A DNA stretch of 8,493 nt from Arenicella sp. GTDB taxonomy: Bacteria > Pseudomonadota > Gammaproteobacteria > Arenicellales > Arenicellaceae. This document shows positions 7,474-8,493 of this stretch, piece by piece. Where the stretch lies: positions 1 to 8,493 of the forward strand of contig JALZWI010000137.1 of assembly GCA_023299895.1 (NCBI GenBank), given 5' to 3'. Under the pieces are notes generated by a model, which saw only the letters and a program-made list of their open reading frames with translations, was not told where the DNA came from and made no database searches. The position numbers and the translations under genes were made by a program. How positions within the stretch are numbered: position 1 is the first letter of the stretch; every line of letters starts with the position of its first letter.

Positions 7474-8010
7474 TTATTGGCCTGCTTTATTTAAATCAGC
7501 GTCATCCAACTCCCATGAAATAACAGAGCCTACCTCGATATTATTTTTTTGATAGAACCCAGGTTCTACTTCCAGAGCTGCTACCACCTCTCTTTTAGGT
7601 GAATACAGTGGTTGAATTATGCTACCAACAACATAAGTCAACATAGCTTGAATACTTTCGACACGACCTTGCGCATCAATAAAGGCTATATCAATCGGTG
7701 CAACTACGTTACGCATATGAAATTGAGGAATAGCAGGTTCATCAAAGATAAAAAGAATGGGCTTATCAGCAATGGTTTCAGCACATACTCTTTGAAAACC
7801 GGCCGCGCGAGTTTGATTATTAAATGCTGTTTTGACATTAAAATGTGTCGTTTCGTTGTTGCTATTTAGCACAGTGATCTTGCTCTGAGGCATCGCCTGC
7901 AAATAAACATTATCAAGCTGACAGCTTTGAGCTGAAACAGTCGGCGCCAAAAAAGTAGTCAATAGTAACAATGTTAAATAGAGAGTTACTTTATTTTTCA
8001 ATGATTTCAT
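7474..8010 (-). CDS. Exported DUF192 family protein
   Basis: The protein has 178 residues. A Sec signal peptide is clear: basic MKSLKNK, a leucine-rich core, and cleavage after VSA at residue 27. The DUF192 domain spans about 56-166, with the typical series: RAAGFQRV (68-75, usually an RxxGLM-like motif), LFIFDEP (86-92), FHMRNVVAPIDIAFID (97-112) and, near the end, ALEVEPGF and the I-x-x-G-x-x-I pattern. Cys30 and Cys76 may pair in the periplasm. The molecular function of DUF192 is not established; members are small, often exported, beta-rich proteins. The gene begins 24 bases after the oxidoreductase stop and ends 13 bases before the S9 peptidase. An AGGA element lies 13 bases before the ATG, which is somewhat long. 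Family assignment is firm; the biological role is unknown. Confidence 0.9.
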   Translation of the reverse strand: MKSLKNKVTLYLTLLLLTTFLAPTVSAQSCQLDNVYLQAMPQSKITVLNSNNETTHFNVKTAFNNQTRAAGFQRVCAETIADKPILFIFDEPAIPQFHMRNVVAPIDIAFIDAQGRVESIQAMLTYVVGSIIQPLYSPKREVVAALEVEPGFYQKNNIEVGSVISWELDDADLNKAGQ

Positions 8011-8034
8011 CGGTGTTAGTATTTCCTATATCTA

Positions 8035-8493
8035 TTATCTATCTTCTAATACTGGTTCGCGCATAATTTTCTGAATTTTCTCTGCCAGTCGCAATGCTCG
8101 CAAACCTTGCAACCCTGTCACCATCGGCATAGCCTCGCCATTAGCCACATCAATAAAATGTGCTAGCTCAACCTGTAATGGCTGCTCTGTATCAAACACG
8201 ATGTGTTCTTCTTCGAGTGATGGGAAACTACTGCCCTCAACCACCTCTCCTTTAGTAACAATATCTAACTTTTGATCCATTAGATTGATGCCGTAGTAAC
8301 CTTCTGGGCCAAATACACGAAAACGCCTAAAGCGTTTATTCGAGACTCGACTAGCTGTGATGTTAGCCACTGCACCACTCGGAAAGGTTAAACGTACATT
8401 GGCTAGATCAATGTGATCCGTTACCACTTGAGAGCCGATTGCCTGAACATCACAGGGCTCTTCATCCACCAATGACAAAACTAAATCTAAATC
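8035..8493 (-). CDS. Gfo/Idh/MocA family NAD(P)-dependent oxidoreductase (N-terminus beyond right edge)
   Basis: The last 152 residues are present; the frame is open to the right edge, so the true start lies outside and the TTG at 8478 should not be taken as one. The first visible residues, DLDLVLSLV, match the family segment that usually follows a catalytic-region histidine (HDLDL). The rest is the C-terminal alpha/beta substrate and dimerisation domain: DLANVRLTFPSGAVANITAS, then RVSNKRFRRFRVFG, and a closing GLQGLRALRLAEKIQKI helix. The missing N-terminal half should carry the Rossmann NAD(P)-binding fold. The DLAN-x-RL, G-x-VAN-x-TASR and R-x-F pattern resembles sugar-nucleotide dehydrogenases of the GnnA type found with lipid A genes, but the substrate is inference. 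It appears to lead the oxidoreductase-DUF192-S9 transcription unit within this window. Confidence 0.85.
   Translation of the reverse strand, partial: DLDLVLSLVDEEPCDVQAIGSQVVTDHIDLANVRLTFPSGAVANITASRVSNKRFRRFRVFGPEGYYGINLMDQKLDIVTKGEVVEGSSFPSLEEEHIVFDTEQPLQVELAHFIDVANGEAMPMVTGLQGLRALRLAEKIQKIMREPVLEDR

Noticed and set aside
8035..8478. A 147-residue reading frame starting at a TTG at 8478
   Set aside because: The frame stays open to the window edge and the residues before the TTG continue a conserved family motif, so this is an internal codon of a gene cut by the window.

Overview
The window reads as an ordinary chromosomal stretch of a gammaproteobacterium with moderate-to-low GC (roughly 40% from a few lines counted by eye). 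The strongest taxonomic clue is an HflD homologue, a family I know essentially only from Gammaproteobacteria. The Gram-negative envelope genes (a periplasmic phosphoethanolamine-transferase-type sulfatase and several Sec-exported proteins) agree with that. I saw no rRNA, tRNA, CRISPR array, insertion sequence, integrase or phage gene.

Layout. Positions 1-1581, minus strand: an exported SGNH/GDSL hydrolase, then an exported beta-propeller-like protein that runs off the left edge; the two overlap by one base (TAATG). Positions 1734-2345, minus strand: hflD. Positions 2346-2561: a divergent intergenic region. Positions 2562-5453, plus strand: a 963-residue multidomain membrane enzyme of the phosphoethanolamine transferase class, with an extra N-terminal periplasmic domain and a C-terminal extension of about 260 residues. 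Positions 5457-8493, minus strand: a tightly packed set read right to left, namely the C-terminal half of a Gfo/Idh/MocA oxidoreductase (cut by the right edge), an exported DUF192 protein and a cytoplasmic S9-family prolyl-oligopeptidase-like peptidase. The S9 gene and the transferase gene converge with only three bases between their stop codons.

How the parts may fit. The transferase probably decorates an envelope glycan or lipid in the periplasm. The oxidoreductase resembles nucleotide-sugar and lipid-A-associated members of its family, so a loose cell-envelope theme is possible, but it is inference. The SGNH hydrolase and its coupled propeller partner look like a secreted two-protein unit of unknown substrate. 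HflD and the S9 peptidase are housekeeping-type genes with no evident link to their neighbours.

The least ordinary items are the domain architecture of the transferase, whose C-terminal extension looks like a degenerate phosphodiesterase-type domain, and the SGNH/propeller pair. I found no clear evidence of a defence, mobile or other previously undescribed multi-gene system.
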